Shown: positions 29,306 to 37,451 of the stretch, piece by piece
Position numbering within the stretch: position 1 is the stretch's first letter
Layout of the letters: every line of letters starts with the position of its first letter
Assembly: GCF_900110965.1 (NCBI RefSeq)
Contig: NZ_FOFO01000002.1
Location: 1-64,000 of the forward strand
Reading direction: 5' to 3'
DNA length: 64,000 nucleotides
Origin: Ectothiorhodospira magna
GTDB taxonomy: Bacteria > Pseudomonadota > Gammaproteobacteria > Ectothiorhodospirales > Ectothiorhodospiraceae
The notes under the pieces: model-generated
What the model was told of the DNA's origin: nothing
Databases searched by the model: none
The model's input: the letters and a program-made list of their open reading frames with translations, nothing else
Program-made: the position numbers and the translations under genes

Positions 29306-30664
29306 ATGGAACTGACACGGATTTACGATCTGGACGAACTGAACGAGCATCTCGCCCAGAACAATCTGGCTGCAGTGCGCAGCTGGCTGGATGACATGCG
29401 CATCCAGGATATCGCCCAGGACTTGATGCTCCTGGATGACCAGGTGCGGCGGGATGTGTTTCGTTTGCTGCCTCCGGGGCGGCGGGCGGATGTCTTTGCC
29501 TATCTGGACCCCCTCCATCAGTTACAGCTTATTCGCCAGGTTTCGGTGGATGAAGGCCGTTATCTGCTCTCGGAGATGTTGCCGGATGATCTGACCGCCC
29601 TGCTGGAAGATTTGCCCAAGGACGAGGTTCGGCACTTACTGCGCCTGTTGCCGTTTCGCTCCATTCGCCGCGCCCTGACCCTGCTGGGGTATCCGGAAGA
29701 CAGTTGCGGTCGCCTGATGACCACGGCGGTGGTGAGTGTGCGACCGGACTGGCTCATGGGACGCGCCCTGGATCATTTGCGGGTACAGGCGGGGCGAGGG
29801 GAAACGGTCAACCTGATTTACGTCACCGACGAGGAAGGTCGCCTGCAGGGGGTACTGGCCCTCAAGCATTTTCTCAAATCCCCCATGGACGTGACGGTAG
29901 CCTCCCTGATGACCGGCCAGGTGGTATCCATTGATGCCCATGCGCCCCAGGAAAAGGCACTGCAGATGATGCGCCATTATGATCTGCCGGCCCTGCCCGT
30001 GGTGGATCAGGATCAGGAACTGCTGGGCATCATCACGGTGGACGACGTGCTGGACGTGGAGCAGGAAGAAAGCACCGAAGACTTCCAGAAGATGGGGGCC
30101 ATGGCCAGTCTGACCCTGAGCCTGCGTCAGGCGTCCCCCTGGTTGCTCTATCGCAAGCGGGTGGGCTGGCTACTGATCCTGGTGGCGGTGAACATCATCG
30201 GTGGCTTTGTCATTGCCGGTTATGAGGAAGCCATCGAGGCTCTGGTGGTGCTGGTCTTCTTTTTGCCGCTGATCATTGACAGTGGCGGCAATGCCGGCGC
30301 CCAGTCTGCCACCTTGATGGTACGTGCCCTGGCCACCGGAGATGTGCATCCCCGTGACTGGTTGCGTCTTTGGGGCAAGGAACTGGGGGTGGCCACGGCC
30401 CTGGGGCTGACCATGGCCCTGGCGGTGTCTGGCCTGGGCCTCTGGCGGGGCGGGATGGACATTGCCATGCTGGTATCGGTGGCGATGCTGCTGGTGGTGG
30501 TGGTAGGCAGTCTGGTGGGGATGATTCTGCCCTTTATCCTCGCCCGTCTGCGTCTGGACCCGGCCACTGCCAGTACTCCCCTGGTGACGTCCATCGCTGA
30601 CGTGGCGGGCATCATGATCTATTTTGGCCTGGCGGCCACCTTCCTGGGGCTTCATGGACAATGA
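29306..30664 (+). CDS. mgtE: MgtE-type magnesium transporter, first paralogue
   Basis: MgtE is a Mg2+-gated magnesium channel. The N-domain superhelix spans residues 1-115 (DLDELNEHLAQNNL, LLPPGRRADVFAYL). Two CBS domains follow (LMTTAVVSV, LMTGQVVSI), then a plug helix and five membrane helices with the pore aspartate in TSIADVAGIMIYF. ATG 29306 is preferred; TTG 29264 would add 14 residues. The stop overlaps the second mgtE start by four bases. MgtE works as a dimer, so the pair could form a heterodimer; that is inference. Confidence 0.9.
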   Translation: MELTRIYDLDELNEHLAQNNLAAVRSWLDDMRIQDIAQDLMLLDDQVRRDVFRLLPPGRRADVFAYLDPLHQLQLIRQVSVDEGRYLLSEMLPDDLTALLEDLPKDEVRHLLRLLPFRSIRRALTLLGYPEDSCGRLMTTAVVSVRPDWLMGRALDHLRVQAGRGETVNLIYVTDEEGRLQGVLALKHFLKSPMDVTVASLMTGQVVSIDAHAPQEKALQMMRHYDLPALPVVDQDQELLGIITVDDVLDVEQEESTEDFQKMGAMASLTLSLRQASPWLLYRKRVGWLLILVAVNIIGGFVIAGYEEAIEALVVLVFFLPLIIDSGGNAGAQSATLMVRALATGDVHPRDWLRLWGKELGVATALGLTMALAVSGLGLWRGGMDIAMLVSVAMLLVVVVGSLVGMILPFILARLRLDPATASTPLVTSIADVAGIMIYFGLAATFLGLHGQ

Positions 30665-32007
30665 CTGATTCTTTCAACCCGGCCCATGTTCTGGAACAGG
30701 TGCAACAGCAGGCGTGGGAGGCGCTCAAGGCCACCATGTCCACCCTGCAGAATCAGGACGTGGCCGCCTTGATCCAGGCCCTGCCCGCCGAGGAGTGGGT
30801 GACCGTAATCCGGTTGCTGCCGTCGGAGCGGATGCCGGATGTGTTCTTTTACCTGAATCCAGAGCAGCAGGCGCCGATCCTGGCGGCGTTGAGTGACGAT
30901 GAAAATACCCGTCTGCTGACCGCTTCTTCCTACGACGATGTGGCGGAATTGCTGGAACATCTGCCAGCCCCGGAATCTACCCGCCTCATGGCCCTGCTGC
31001 CCCGGCCTCGACAGCGGGTGGTCAGAGGGCTGTTGAACTATCCCCCTGACAGTGCCGGGCGTTTGATGACCCCGGAATATGTGGCCGTGCGACCGGACTG
31101 GACCCTGGAAACCACGCTGTCCTGGCTGCGGGACAACTTTGCTCAGGGGGAAACCATCAACGTGGTGTTCGTGACCGAGGCAGACGGACATTTACTGGGG
31201 GCAGTCAAACTCAAGGACATCCTGTTTGGCCCACCCCGCCGGCGGATGGACAGCCTGATCAAGGAGGCTGCGATCCGGGTCCAGGCCCAGGCTGACCAGG
31301 AGGAAGCCGCTCGCCTGATCCGCCATTATGATCTGGAAGTATTGCCGGTGGTGGACGAGCGTGAAGTGCTGGTGGGGATCATCACGGTGGACGATGCCCT
31401 GGACGTGCTGGAAGAAGAAACCACCGAGGACTTTTTGCGCATGGGTAGCGTGGGCGCCATTGTGCCCGGACTCAAGGACGCGGCCATGAGCCTGCTCTAC
31501 CGCAAGCGGGTGGGGTGGCTGGTGATTTTGGTGTTTGTGAACGTCTTTAGCGGGGCGGCCATCGCCGTGTTCGAGACCGCCATTGAAGCTGTGGTGGCCC
31601 TGGTGTTCTTCCTGCCTTTGGTGATTGCCACTGGCGGTAATGCCGGCTCCCAGGCGTCTACCCTGATGGTCCGGTCCCTGGCCACCGGAGATGTCCAGTT
31701 GCGGGACTGGCTTGGTCTGTGGGGTAAGGAACTGATCGTCTCCGTTGCCCTGGGAGTGACCCTGGGTCTGGCGGTCTGGGGGGCCGGGATCTGGCTGGGA
31801 GGGCCAGATGTGGGATTGGCCGTAGCCGTGGCCATGGTGCTGGTGGTGATCTTCGGCAGCATGATCGGGATGTTGTTGCCGGTGATTTTGACCCGCCTGC
31901 GCCTGGACCCGGCCACCGCCAGTGCGCCCCTGATCACGTCCATCGCCGACGTGGGCGGTATTTTGGTGTATTTCTCCGTGGCCACCGCCATTTTGCAGTT
32001 GGGTTAG
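30661..32007 (+). CDS. mgtE: MgtE-type magnesium transporter, second paralogue
   Basis: Same architecture as the gene before it: N-domain (ALIQALPAEEWVTVIRLLPS), two CBS domains (LMTPEYVAV, SLIKEAAIRV), plug helix, and five membrane helices with pore motif TSIADVGGILVYF. It is 448 residues long. The second CBS domain begins SLIKEAAIRV, where the first paralogue has SLMTGQVVSI, so Mg2+ or nucleotide sensing may differ. It begins inside the last codon of its neighbour (ATGA overlap). A 9-bp stem follows the stop. Confidence 0.92.
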   Translation: MTDSFNPAHVLEQVQQQAWEALKATMSTLQNQDVAALIQALPAEEWVTVIRLLPSERMPDVFFYLNPEQQAPILAALSDDENTRLLTASSYDDVAELLEHLPAPESTRLMALLPRPRQRVVRGLLNYPPDSAGRLMTPEYVAVRPDWTLETTLSWLRDNFAQGETINVVFVTEADGHLLGAVKLKDILFGPPRRRMDSLIKEAAIRVQAQADQEEAARLIRHYDLEVLPVVDEREVLVGIITVDDALDVLEEETTEDFLRMGSVGAIVPGLKDAAMSLLYRKRVGWLVILVFVNVFSGAAIAVFETAIEAVVALVFFLPLVIATGGNAGSQASTLMVRSLATGDVQLRDWLGLWGKELIVSVALGVTLGLAVWGAGIWLGGPDVGLAVAVAMVLVVIFGSMIGMLLPVILTRLRLDPATASAPLITSIADVGGILVYFSVATAILQLG

Positions 32008-32011
32008 GATC

Positions 32012-32037
32012 AATGGCGGCTGTCTATCGCCGCCATT
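32012..32037 (+). terminator. hairpin after the mgtE pair
   Basis: AATGGCGGC and GCCGCCATT form a perfect 9-bp stem with an 8-base loop, five bases after the second mgtE stop. There is no T run, so it may be a weak or Rho-assisted terminator, or protect the 3' end. Confidence 0.45.
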
Positions 32038-32045
32038 CATGCTAG

Positions 32046-32061
32046 ATTAGCAAAAGCTAAT
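32046..32061. promoter_or_regulatory. palindromic operator candidate at RND operon
   Basis: ATTAGC-AAAA-GCTAAT is a perfect palindrome located 15 bases before the efflux adaptor start codon and two bases before its ribosome site. Its symmetry and position suit a repressor of the RND operon, but no regulator gene is next to it. Confidence 0.5.
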
Positions 32062-32076
32062 ATGGAGACCCTGCCC

Positions 32077-33126
32077 ATGGTTCGTCCCGGCCCCCGCTGG
32101 CTGCTTGCTGGCCTGTTCATCCTGTCGTTTGTTGCCGCTCCGGTTGCCGCCGATCCGGCCACCGTCCCTGCCACCCGTCATCTATTGCCCGCCGAGCAGA
32201 TTTTTGATGGCCGGGTGGAAGCGGTGCAGCAGGCCACGGTGTCGGCCCAGACCAGTGGCCGGGTGACGGCGGTGCGGTACGACGTGGATGATTTCGTCGA
32301 GGCGGGGGCGGTCATCATCCAGTTGCGGGACACCGAACAGCGTGCCCGTCTGGATCAGGCCGAGGCGGGCCTGCGGGAAGCCCAGGCCCGTTTCAACGAG
32401 GCCAGGGCCGAATTTGAACGGATACAGGGCATCTTCGAGCGCCAGCTCATCTCCCGCGCCGAGATGGACCGGGCCACCGCCGCCCTGGAATCCGCCCGCG
32501 CCCGCCTGGAATCTGCCCGGGCCGCCCGGGCCGGCGCCCAGGAGGCCCTGGAGCATACCCTGGTGCGCGCCCCCTACGCGGGCATCGTCACCCGGCGTCA
32601 TGTGGAAGTGGGCGAGAGCGTCAGTCCCGGTCAGCCCCTGCTGTCGGGCATCTCCCTGGAGTTTCTGCGGGTGACCACGGAAGTCCCCCAGCGCTTCATC
32701 AACCCGGTGCGTCGCTATCAGAGCGCCCGTATCCTGCTGGAGGACCAGCCGCCGGTGACCGTCAGCCAGCTCACCTTCTTCCCCTATGCCGATCCGGCCA
32801 CGGCGGCGTTCCGGGTCCGGGCCGAACTGCCCGACCGGACACCGGACCTGTTTCCCGGCATGTTCGTGAAGGTGGCCTTCACCGTGGGGGAACGAGAGGC
32901 CCTGCTGGTGCCCGCCTCGGCGGTGGTTCGGCGCAGCGAGGTCTCCGCGGTCTATGTGGTGGATGATCAGGGCCGGATCAGCCTGCGCCAGGTGCGCACG
33001 GGCAGAACGGAAGCCGACGGGCAGGTGGCCATCCTGGCGGGTCTGTCGGAAGGCGAGCAGGTGGCCCTGGATCCCGTCGCCGCCGGCGTGGCCCTCAAGA
33101 CCCGGCAGCGGGAGGCGGCACGATGA
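32077..33126 (+). CDS. RND efflux periplasmic adaptor subunit
   Basis: This membrane-fusion protein bridges an RND pump to an outer membrane channel. A signal peptide (LLAGLFILSFVAAPVAA) is followed by a lipoyl half (GRVEAVQQATVSAQTSGRV), a coiled-coil hairpin (AEAGLREAQARFNEARAEFE), the second lipoyl half (LVRAPYAGIVTRR) and a beta-barrel. It has no lipobox cysteine. ATG 32077 has GGAG nine bases upstream; ATG 32062 is less likely. It overlaps the pump gene by four bases. No outer-membrane factor gene is present nearby. Confidence 0.92.
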   Translation: MVRPGPRWLLAGLFILSFVAAPVAADPATVPATRHLLPAEQIFDGRVEAVQQATVSAQTSGRVTAVRYDVDDFVEAGAVIIQLRDTEQRARLDQAEAGLREAQARFNEARAEFERIQGIFERQLISRAEMDRATAALESARARLESARAARAGAQEALEHTLVRAPYAGIVTRRHVEVGESVSPGQPLLSGISLEFLRVTTEVPQRFINPVRRYQSARILLEDQPPVTVSQLTFFPYADPATAAFRVRAELPDRTPDLFPGMFVKVAFTVGEREALLVPASAVVRRSEVSAVYVVDDQGRISLRQVRTGRTEADGQVAILAGLSEGEQVALDPVAAGVALKTRQREAAR

Positions 33127-36100
33127 ACCAGGCTGCAACGGACGCCGGCGCCATGGGGATCTCCGGCCGTATCGCCAAGGCTTTTCTCACCTCCCAGATC
33201 ACGCCCCTGCTGGCGCTGGTGGCTCTGCTGATGGGGCTGTTCGCCATTTTGGTGACTCCCCGGGAGGAAGAACCCCAGATCAATGTCACCATGGCCAACG
33301 TGTTCATTCCCTTCCCCGGTGCCTCGGTGGAGGAGGTGGAGCAGCTGGTGAGCATCCCGGCCCAGCAGGTGCTGTCCGAGATCGAGGGCCTGGAGCATGT
33401 CTACTCGGTATCCCAGCCCGGCCTGTCGGTGATCACGGTCCAGTACCAGGTGGGGGAGCCTCGCACCGATGCCATCGTGCGGCTCTACAATCAGGTCTTT
33501 TCCAATCAGGACTGGCTGCCCCAGGGGTTGGGGGTGGGGCAACCCATCATCAAGCCCAAGGGGATCGATGATGTGCCCATCCTGGCCTTCACCCTCTGGA
33601 CCAAAGACCCTGCCCGGGGTGCCCATGAGCTGCTGCGGGTGGCCCACAGCCTGGAAACCGAACTCAAGCGGGTGCCGGGCACCCGGGACATCTACACCAT
33701 CGGCGGTCCCGACCATGTGGTTCAGGTGCGGCTGGACCCCCAGCGGGTGGCCGGTTTCGGCCTGAGCCTGGAGGACCTGCGTCATGCCCTTCAGGCCGGC
33801 AATGTCTCCCGCGATGCCGGGGCGCTGGTGCGGGATGACCTGGAGATCCCCCTGCAGGCCGGCCGGTTCCTGTCCAGCGAGGCGGAGGTGGCCGCCCTGG
33901 TGGTGGGTGTCCACGAGGGCAGTCCCGTCTACCTGTCGGACGTGGCCCAGGTGCGTCAGGGGCCGGCCACGCCGGACAATTACGTGCGCTTCGGCTGGGG
34001 CGTGGGCGCCGGCAACGACTTCGTGCCGGGCCTGACCGAACCGGCGGTGACCATTGCCGTGGCCAAGCAGCCGGGGACCAACGCGGTGGAGATCGCCGAC
34101 CGGCTCATGACCCGCATGGCGCAGCTCCAGGGGACCCATATCCCCGAAGGGGTGGAGGTCACCGTCACCCGCAACTACGGCGAGACCGCCGACGCCAAGG
34201 CCCGGACCCTGATCCAGAAGCTGATCCTGGCCACCGCCTCGGTGGTGCTTCTGGTGTGGCTGGCCCTGGGCTGGCGGGAGGCGTTCATTGTTGGCACCGC
34301 GGTGGTCATCACCCTGGCCCTGACCCTGTTCGCCTCCTGGGCCTATGGCTTCACCCTCAACCGGGTGTCCCTGTTTGCCCTCATCTTCTCCATCGGCATC
34401 CTGGTGGATGACGCCATCGTGGTGGTGGAGAACATCCATCGCCACATGCAGATGGGCAAGAAGACACTGCTGGAGGCCATTCCCCTGGCGGTGGACGAGG
34501 TGGGCGGTCCCACCATCCTGGCCACGTTCGCCGTTATTGCGGCCCTGTTGCCCATGGCCTTCGTCTCCGGGCTGATGGGGCCTTACATGAGCCCGATTCC
34601 CATCAATGCCAGCATGGGCATGCTGCTGTCCCTGGCGGTGGCCTATGTGGTGACACCCTGGATGACCTACAAGCTGTTGCGGCGTCAGGCGGAACAGCAA
34701 CCCCCGGCACAGGGGGGCAAGGGTCATGAGGGCGGCGAGGATGCCGCCGGCTGGATGCAGCGGGGTTCCGAGGCCATCCTTGGCCCCTTCCTGCGGGGCA
34801 AGGGGGCGCGGATGCGCCGTTGGGGCCTCTACGGGAGCATGGTGCTGTTGATCCTGGGTTCCGTGTCCCTGGCCTATTTCCAGGTGGTGGTGCTCAAGAT
34901 GCTGCCCTTTGATGACAAGTCCGAATTCCAGGTGGTGGTGGACATGCCTGAAGGCACCAGTCTGGAGCGCACCGCCCGGGTGCTGGGAGAACTGGGGGAA
35001 TATCTGGCCACGGTGCCGGAAGTGCGGGACTACCAGATCTATGCGGGCACCGCCTCGCCCATCAACTTCAATGGTCTGGTGCGCCAGTACTACCTGCGGG
35101 AGGGCGGACATCTGGGGGATATCCAGGTGAATCTGGTGGATCAGAAGGAGCGTCGTCGCCAGAGTCACGAGATCGCCCTGGACGTGCGCGGTCCCCTGCA
35201 GGAGATTGCCACGGGCCACGGCGCCGCCCTGAAGGTGGTGGAGGTGCCGCCGGGGCCGCCGGTGCGTGCCCCCATCGTGGCGGAAATCTACGGCCCCGAT
35301 TACGAAGGTCAGATCCAGGTGGCCCGTCAGGTCAGGGCCCTGTTCGAGTCCACCGAGGGGGTGGTGGATGTGGACGACTCGGTGGACTATCCCGGTCCGC
35401 GCCTGATCCTGGAAGTGGACCGTGAAAAGGCGGCCCGGCTGGGTGTGGCCCAGGACCAGATCGCCCACGCCGTGGACACGGTGATCCGGGGCGAGGACGT
35501 GAGCTTCCTGTTCGGTGCCGGGGTCAAATACGCCGTGCCCATCCGGCTGGAATTCGACGCCGCCGACAAGGCGGAGCTGGACACCGTGCTGGCGTTGCGG
35601 GTACGGGCCAGGGACGGTGCCCTGGTGCCTCTGTCGGAGCTGGTCAACGTGGTGGAGACCACCCGGGAGCGGTCCATTCATCACAAGGACCTGCTGCCGG
35701 TGGTCTATGTCACCGGCGACATGGCCGGGCGTCTGGACAGTCCCCTGTACGGCATGTTCGACCTGTTCTTCCAGTTGCGTGACCAGCCCCTGGCCCTGGA
35801 CCGTCCCCTGGATCAGTACTTCATCAATCAGCCGGAAGACCCTTACGTCTACAGTCTGAAGTGGGACGGGGAGTGGCAGATCACCTATGAGACCTTCCGC
35901 GACATGGGTCTGGCCTATTCGGTGGGGCTGGTGCTCATCTACCTGCTGGTGGTGGCCCAGTTCCGTTCCTACGTGGTGCCGCTGATCATCATGGCGCCGA
36001 TCCCGTTGACGGTGATCGGTGTCATGCCCGGTCACGCCCTGCTGGATGGACTGTTCATGGACGCCAAATTCACGGCCACCTCCATGATCGGCATGATCGC

Positions 36101-36392
36101 CCTGGCGGGGATCATCGTGCGCAACTCCATTTTGCTGGTGGATTTCATCAATCAGGAAGTGGCCCGTGGGGTGGCCCTGGAAGCGGCGGTGATCCGGGCG
36201 GGGGCGGTGCGCACCAAGCCCATCGTGCTCACCGGTCTGGCGGCCATGATCGGCGCCGGGTTCATCCTGACCGATCCCATCTTCAACGGCCTGGCCATCT
36301 CCCTGATCTTCGGGGTACTGGTCTCCACGGTGCTCACCCTGCTGGTGATCCCGGTGCTGTACTACAGCTATCTGAAAGGGCGCACGGGCTGA
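33123..36392 (+). CDS. RND family efflux pump, HAE1-like
   Basis: This is a proton-driven inner-membrane transporter of 1089 residues with twelve membrane helices and two large periplasmic loops. TM1 begins near ITPLLALVALLMGLFAIL. The TM4 proton-relay region reads FSIGILVDDAIVVVENIHRH, with the paired aspartates conserved. The second half shows the equivalent AGIIVRNSILLVDFINQE. It is somewhat longer than AcrB-type pumps. The substrate is unknown; pumps of this subgroup are often near sulfur or metal genes, and a DsrE-family gene follows. The gene is distinctly GC-rich. Confidence 0.93.
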   Translation: MNQAATDAGAMGISGRIAKAFLTSQITPLLALVALLMGLFAILVTPREEEPQINVTMANVFIPFPGASVEEVEQLVSIPAQQVLSEIEGLEHVYSVSQPGLSVITVQYQVGEPRTDAIVRLYNQVFSNQDWLPQGLGVGQPIIKPKGIDDVPILAFTLWTKDPARGAHELLRVAHSLETELKRVPGTRDIYTIGGPDHVVQVRLDPQRVAGFGLSLEDLRHALQAGNVSRDAGALVRDDLEIPLQAGRFLSSEAEVAALVVGVHEGSPVYLSDVAQVRQGPATPDNYVRFGWGVGAGNDFVPGLTEPAVTIAVAKQPGTNAVEIADRLMTRMAQLQGTHIPEGVEVTVTRNYGETADAKARTLIQKLILATASVVLLVWLALGWREAFIVGTAVVITLALTLFASWAYGFTLNRVSLFALIFSIGILVDDAIVVVENIHRHMQMGKKTLLEAIPLAVDEVGGPTILATFAVIAALLPMAFVSGLMGPYMSPIPINASMGMLLSLAVAYVVTPWMTYKLLRRQAEQQPPAQGGKGHEGGEDAAGWMQRGSEAILGPFLRGKGARMRRWGLYGSMVLLILGSVSLAYFQVVVLKMLPFDDKSEFQVVVDMPEGTSLERTARVLGELGEYLATVPEVRDYQIYAGTASPINFNGLVRQYYLREGGHLGDIQVNLVDQKERRRQSHEIALDVRGPLQEIATGHGAALKVVEVPPGPPVRAPIVAEIYGPDYEGQIQVARQVRALFESTEGVVDVDDSVDYPGPRLILEVDREKAARLGVAQDQIAHAVDTVIRGEDVSFLFGAGVKYAVPIRLEFDAADKAELDTVLALRVRARDGALVPLSELVNVVETTRERSIHHKDLLPVVYVTGDMAGRLDSPLYGMFDLFFQLRDQPLALDRPLDQYFINQPEDPYVYSLKWDGEWQITYETFRDMGLAYSVGLVLIYLLVVAQFRSYVVPLIIMAPIPLTVIGVMPGHALLDGLFMDAKFTATSMIGMIALAGIIVRNSILLVDFINQEVARGVALEAAVIRAGAVRTKPIVLTGLAAMIGAGFILTDPIFNGLAISLIFGVLVSTVLTLLVIPVLYYSYLKGRTG

Positions 36393-36500
36393 CGGGGGGC
36401 GCCCCCCCGTTCCCGCAGCATTCGGGCGGCGCAATGGCCGATGCCGGAGGAACAGCCGGTGGTGCGCACGGATTCAGGGGATGGACTCAAGGCGGGTCTC

Positions 36501-36878
36501 CTAATACGTCAGCACCACAACCCCATCCTCCACCGCCTCGCCGATGAAGGCGGCGCCGCCCCGCTTGCCGTCCAGCTCCGGGATGACGTTGTCATCATTC
36601 AATCCATGTTCTGCCATGGCAGCAGTACAGGCATAGAACTTGACTCCGGCTTCATGAGCGTCTTGCATGAACTCATAAATGGATTTTGTCCGCTGCTTGC
36701 CCGCATAAAGATTCTCCGCCACCCCACGTTTGAGCAACTGGGCGGTCTCGGCGGCAAAATAAATCTCCACCTCCAGATCCATGGCCGCCGCCACCGCCGC
36801 ATGGAAAAACGGTGTCCCCAGGGTGCCGGTGGCCTGAAGGCTGGTGTTGAGAAGCATGATGATGACCTTGTCTGCCAT
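36501..36878 (-). CDS. DsrE family protein
   Basis: A 125-residue soluble protein of the DsrE/DsrF-like fold, a family that carries persulfide sulfur on a conserved cysteine or acts in related redox roles. It starts MADKVIIMLLNTSLQATGTL and has AVAAAMDLEVEIYFAAET and the likely active cysteine in KFYACTAAMAEHGL. ATG 36878 has AAGG six bases upstream; the longer frame is not supported. It is convergent with the RND pump. In sulfur oxidisers such proteins relay sulfur in the cytoplasm; here that is inference. Confidence 0.82.
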   Translation of the reverse strand: MADKVIIMLLNTSLQATGTLGTPFFHAAVAAAMDLEVEIYFAAETAQLLKRGVAENLYAGKQRTKSIYEFMQDAHEAGVKFYACTAAMAEHGLNDDNVIPELDGKRGGAAFIGEAVEDGVVVLTY

Positions 36879-36977
36879 GGTGCCTTGCGCCTTGAAATTA
36901 AAAGACTGGAAATTTTCCCAAATATCCCCATATGCAGTCAGGCGCCATTTCTTCGGTGCCACGAAACACTTTGCGGA

Positions 36978-36983
36978 TATAAT
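36978..36983 (+). promoter_or_regulatory. consensus -10 element before fmdB-like gene
   Basis: A perfect TATAAT lies 38 bases before the ATG. No good -35 hexamer lies 16-18 bases upstream (GGTGCC region), so this promoter may need an activator. Confidence 0.5.
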
Positions 36984-37021
36984 CCGGACCTGTCCAGATT
37001 TCTGCCCTTGGGGTATTGACC

Positions 37022-37309
37022 ATGCCGATCTACGAATACGAATGCAATGCCTGCGGCCACCGCCTGGAGGCTATCCAGAAGTTCTCCGACGCCCCCCTGG
37101 TGGATTGCCCCGAATGCCACGGCGCCACCCTGCAAAAGCAGGTGTCGGCCCCCGCCTTCCGTCTGGGCGGCAGCGGTTGGTACGAGACCGACTTTAAAAA
37201 CGGCAATAAAAAGAACCTCAAGGATGACGGCAAGGCCCCGCCCTGCGGTGCTGACAGCAAATCCGGCGGTGGCGCCGATGCCTGTGCCACCTGCAAGGCC
37301 GCAGGCTGA
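37022..37309 (+). CDS. FmdB-family zinc-ribbon protein
   Basis: This 95-residue protein starts PIYEYECNACGHRLEAIQKF, with a second CxxC in VDCPECHG: the FmdB/CxxC_CXXC_SSSS regulatory zinc ribbon. It ends with a low-complexity tail and another cysteine pair (CATCKAAG). The family is widespread and poorly understood; in many proteobacteria it sits directly upstream of aspS, as here. The start is ATG 37022, three codons after a TTG. Confidence 0.88.
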   Translation: MPIYEYECNACGHRLEAIQKFSDAPLVDCPECHGATLQKQVSAPAFRLGGSGWYETDFKNGNKKNLKDDGKAPPCGADSKSGGGADACATCKAAG

Positions 37310-37333
37310 GTCGCCCTGATCCCATGTCCATCA

Positions 37334-37429
37334 CCGGACCCAAGGAAAAATCAGTCACATAGCCTGTGGGTCCGGACGTTTACTCCGGTATGTGGAACCC
37401 CTTAACATTAACGGTTTTTCCCAAAACCG
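37334..37429 (+). promoter_or_regulatory. two-hairpin leader of aspS
   Basis: Between fmdB-like and aspS, CCGGACCCA (37334-37342) pairs with TGGGTCCGG (37367-37375), and CGGTTTT (37412-37418) pairs with AAAACCG (37423-37429). Both are perfect stems. They could end fmdB transcripts or control aspS; no T run follows either stem. Confidence 0.4.
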
Positions 37430-37451
37430 AATCAACCAGTGAAGGCAAGAC

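Noticed and set aside
36391-36410. Terminator after the RND pump
   Set aside because: ACGGGGGG/CCCCCCGT can pair but with a two-base or sliding loop and no T run; it may only be a G/C run.
32967-36434. Very long minus-strand open frame (1155 codons) opposite the RND pump
   Set aside because: It is the shadow of a GC-rich gene: the plus strand encodes a clear RND transporter, and the minus product is a histidine/glycine-rich sequence without domains.
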